Shown: positions 12,710 to 14,698 of the stretch, piece by piece
Position numbering within the stretch: position 1 is the first letter of the stretch
Layout: each line of letters opens with the position of its first letter
Origin: JAVBOD01 sp031551045
Lineage (GTDB): Bacteria > Bacteroidota > Bacteroidia > Bacteroidales > UBA932
Direction: 5' to 3'
NCBI GenBank assembly: GCA_031551045.1
Contig: JAVBOD010000094.1
Coordinates: 1-14,698 of the forward strand
Length of the DNA: 14,698 nt
The notes under the pieces: generated by a model
Database searches by the model: none
What the model saw: the letters and a program-made list of their open reading frames with translations, nothing else
What the model was told of the DNA's origin: nothing
Program-made: the position numbers and the translations under genes

Positions 12710-14503
12710 CTATTCTTTGAACAGAATATACATTCTCGCGTTTTCCACCTGTAAACTGTCTTTCGCCAACCTGTCGCCCGATATGCTTGTGAAAATAAGC
12801 TTACATCCGTCTTTCGTTATGCTCATGCGTTCCGCCTCAATTCTAGTGTCGTAGGAAGTTGTATCCACGTCTATTTTTTCGAGTATTTGTTTTGTCAACG
12901 CTTGTAAATCGAGTGTTTTAAAAAGATTCCCGTAATGATAAATCCTTGCAACGGCATCGCTTGTTATTTTCAGGCAATAGTTTTTGTCGTTGTCTTCCGG
13001 CGTCAATACAACCGTTGTGTTTTGATTGTTCCAGCGGCTGTACTCGGCATTCATAAAATAATCGTATCCGGCGATGGATAGCGGTGCGTCGCTGTCTTCT
13101 AAAACAGACGAGAGCGAGAACGAATGCCGTTGGCCGTCTTTTTTTTCTACATCCCGTAGCAGATAGCTTGTTAACTGCCATGCGGAGTATCGGTTGTTTA
13201 GCGTGTCGATATTTTCCGTTAACAGGGGCTGCAAGTAAGATGTTTTCTTATTTTTTGTAAAATAATAAATCGTGTTTTCAATTTCCTCGTACTCGGAATT
13301 TTCAATGACTGTTGGTACGCTTTTCTGTGTCCACTTTCCGTTTTCCAACAGTCCGTTTTGCGACAGCATTTCTTCCAAACGATGCAGTTGCGATTGGGCG
13401 GATATTGAAAAAGCGCTCCAGGGGCCGACCACGGACAACAGGGCTATTGCGGCGAAAGAAATAAATACCGGGCGGAATGTTTTTCCTTTTGTCCAAATCA
13501 TATACACCGTGATACCTAACAGCCAGCAAGAGGAAAGAAGGATGAAATAACGGTTTTCCGTAATTCCATAATCGCCGATGCGCCGGAAGATGGCAATGAA
13601 TAAAAGCGGAATCAAAGGAATTTCAGAAAGGAAAAAATATTTTCCAAAAAGTGTGGAGAGTTTATCGCTCTTGCTCAAATAGAGGTTGTGCAACAAAAAA
13701 TAAGTGAGTAACCCGACGCCGGAATAAATCAATATCAACCAGGTGAGCCAACCGTTCGGGAGTTCCCATGTGAATAGGATTTTCAATCCGTAGGCATACA
13801 AAATAATTAAGTACGTTGTTAAAATCGGCAACAGCACGTACTCGCCGACAATACGTAACAAGGGGTATTTAAGCGATTTTTCTTCGTCCGTTTTCTCCGG
13901 AATCCCGGCGGCAAAAAATAGCGGTGCGTGAAGCGAGAAGAAGAACGCCGCCAAATAGCCGTAGGCCTTATCGTTTATCTTTACGTTGAATAACGTTTCT
14001 ATAGCAACGAGGGCCAATGCAAATCCTCCGAAAAAGATGAGAGAAAACGCTATCGAAAGCGCAAGGTGTAACCACATTTTTACATTATAGCTCCACAGCA
14101 ACGCCGGTTGTTTTGTCGTTGAAAAAGGCGCAACGCACAACAGTAATAGCGAAACGATAACCAATGCGGCGTAACGTATTATGTCGGGATCGGCCATACT
14201 CCGGTCGTCCGGAAGCAGCAGGAAATAACATAACATTAGCGGAATTACGAATAAGTCGCCGCAACTACGCCAGCCTCGAAATCCTTGGTCTTCCGAAAAA
14301 ATACGTATGGCCAGCGATACTACAAAACCCAGGGCCAGCGGTATGCACAAGCGTACAATGTGATTGTCGAGCAATCCTTCGGGATTGCCGAGGTAGCAAA
14401 CAAGTACGGTGAAAAAAGCAAGGCTGAAAAAAGCGGCAAGAGGAAAACGCCACACGGCTTTTTTCAAGCGTTCAAGGCCACGCGAAAGGGTTGGTTTTTT
14501 CAT
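12710..14503 (-). CDS. Polytopic membrane protein with DUF4153-like domain
   Basis: This 597-residue protein has about 11 predicted transmembrane helices (approximately 20-38, 49-69, 83-98, 108-127, 145-170, 182-200, 217-243, 252-273, 291-307, 318-337, 345-366). A soluble C-terminal region of about 230 residues follows. The sequence FRRIGDYGITENRYF (about 306-320) between helices 9 and 10 is the recognisable signature of DUF4153 proteins, which are common in Bacteroidetes and of unknown function. The start MKKPTLSRGLERLKKA is a short basic cytoplasmic segment, which would place the C-terminal domain outside the cell if the helix count is right. It lies 33 bp downstream of cysS on the same strand and could be co-transcribed with it, though cysS is not an informative partner. 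No enzyme motif was recognised. Confidence 0.8.
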   Translation of the reverse strand: MKKPTLSRGLERLKKAVWRFPLAAFFSLAFFTVLVCYLGNPEGLLDNHIVRLCIPLALGFVVSLAIRIFSEDQGFRGWRSCGDLFVIPLMLCYFLLLPDDRSMADPDIIRYAALVIVSLLLLCVAPFSTTKQPALLWSYNVKMWLHLALSIAFSLIFFGGFALALVAIETLFNVKINDKAYGYLAAFFFSLHAPLFFAAGIPEKTDEEKSLKYPLLRIVGEYVLLPILTTYLIILYAYGLKILFTWELPNGWLTWLILIYSGVGLLTYFLLHNLYLSKSDKLSTLFGKYFFLSEIPLIPLLFIAIFRRIGDYGITENRYFILLSSCWLLGITVYMIWTKGKTFRPVFISFAAIALLSVVGPWSAFSISAQSQLHRLEEMLSQNGLLENGKWTQKSVPTVIENSEYEEIENTIYYFTKNKKTSYLQPLLTENIDTLNNRYSAWQLTSYLLRDVEKKDGQRHSFSLSSVLEDSDAPLSIAGYDYFMNAEYSRWNNQNTTVVLTPEDNDKNYCLKITSDAVARIYHYGNLFKTLDLQALTKQILEKIDVDTTSYDTRIEAERMSITKDGCKLIFTSISGDRLAKDSLQVENARMYILFKE

Positions 14504-14536
14504 AGGGGTTGGTTGTTTTTACAAAAAAAATACGAA

Positions 14537-14698
14537 TCACGACAATGACCACGTACTGCCGTCTTTGGTGTCTTTTACGACGATTCCGAGTTTCACTAAC
14601 TCGTCGCGGATCCGGTCGCTGGTGGAAAAGTCTTTATTGGCTTTGGCGCGTTGCCGCACATCGAGCACCATGTGTACCACACCATCGAGCAATTCCGT
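14537..14698 (-). CDS. cysS: Cysteinyl-tRNA synthetase, C-terminal end (5' partial)
   Basis: The frame runs off the right edge of the window, and only the last 53 residues and the TGA stop are present. They include VLDVRQRAKANKDFSTSDRI and RDELVKLGIVVKDTKDGSTW, the conserved end of class I cysteinyl-tRNA synthetases (typically ...SDxIRDxLxxxGIxVxDTxxGTxW). The enzyme charges tRNA-Cys in the cytoplasm; the catalytic HIGH and KMSKS parts lie outside the window. The match is short but very specific. Confidence 0.93.
   Translation of the reverse strand, partial: TELLDGVVHMVLDVRQRAKANKDFSTSDRIRDELVKLGIVVKDTKDGSTWSLS

Overview
The window looks like chromosomal DNA of a Bacteroidetes bacterium, most likely a member of the Bacteroidales. 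The reasons are the gene order rpsL-rpsG-fusA-rpsJ with no tuf, promoters of the TTTG / TAnnTTTG type, translation starts mostly without Shine-Dalgarno sequences, a PorW/SprE-type lipoprotein of the type IX secretion system (T9SS), and a beta-propeller/Ig-like surface protein at the left edge.

Layout. (1) 2-565 (+): the 3' end of a GC-rich cell-surface protein gene, closed by a hairpin terminator shared with the opposing gene. (2) 666-2874 (-): iorB and iorA, a two-gene operon for indolepyruvate:ferredoxin oxidoreductase. (3) 2875-3129: a divergent promoter region with one good Bacteroidetes-type promoter in each direction. (4) 3130-6701 (+): the str operon rpsL-rpsG-fusA-rpsJ, with unusual low-complexity or repetitive spacers before rpsG and rpsJ. 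A strong intrinsic terminator follows rpsJ, so rplC and the rest of the S10 operon do not continue here. (5) 6901-7691 (+): two small, translationally coupled membrane protein genes (DUF1761 and YccF families). (6) 7717-7780: a perfect 27-bp inverted repeat between convergent genes. (7) 7788-10873 (-): a large PorW/SprE-like TPR lipoprotein gene overlapping tsaE (tRNA t6A synthesis) by 4 bp. (8) 11042-12580 (-): the yifB/comM AAA+ ATPase gene. (9) 12710-14503 (-): a polytopic membrane protein with a DUF4153-like core. (10) 14537-14698 (-): the 3' end of cysS.

Most of the window is core housekeeping sequence: translation (S12, S7, EF-G, S10, CysS), tRNA modification (TsaE), amino-acid fermentation (IorAB) and DNA processing (YifB). 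T9SS is represented by PorW/SprE and possibly by the left-edge protein as a cargo. I do not see a convincing undescribed multi-gene system. The points worth a second look are the interruption of the S10 gene cluster after rpsJ, the related repeat elements at about 6306 and 7717, the repetitive spacers inside the str operon, an arginine at a normally glycine position in EF-G, and a possible 3' truncation of the left-edge surface protein. No tRNA, rRNA, insertion sequence or CRISPR array was seen, and no gap between genes exceeds 300 bases.
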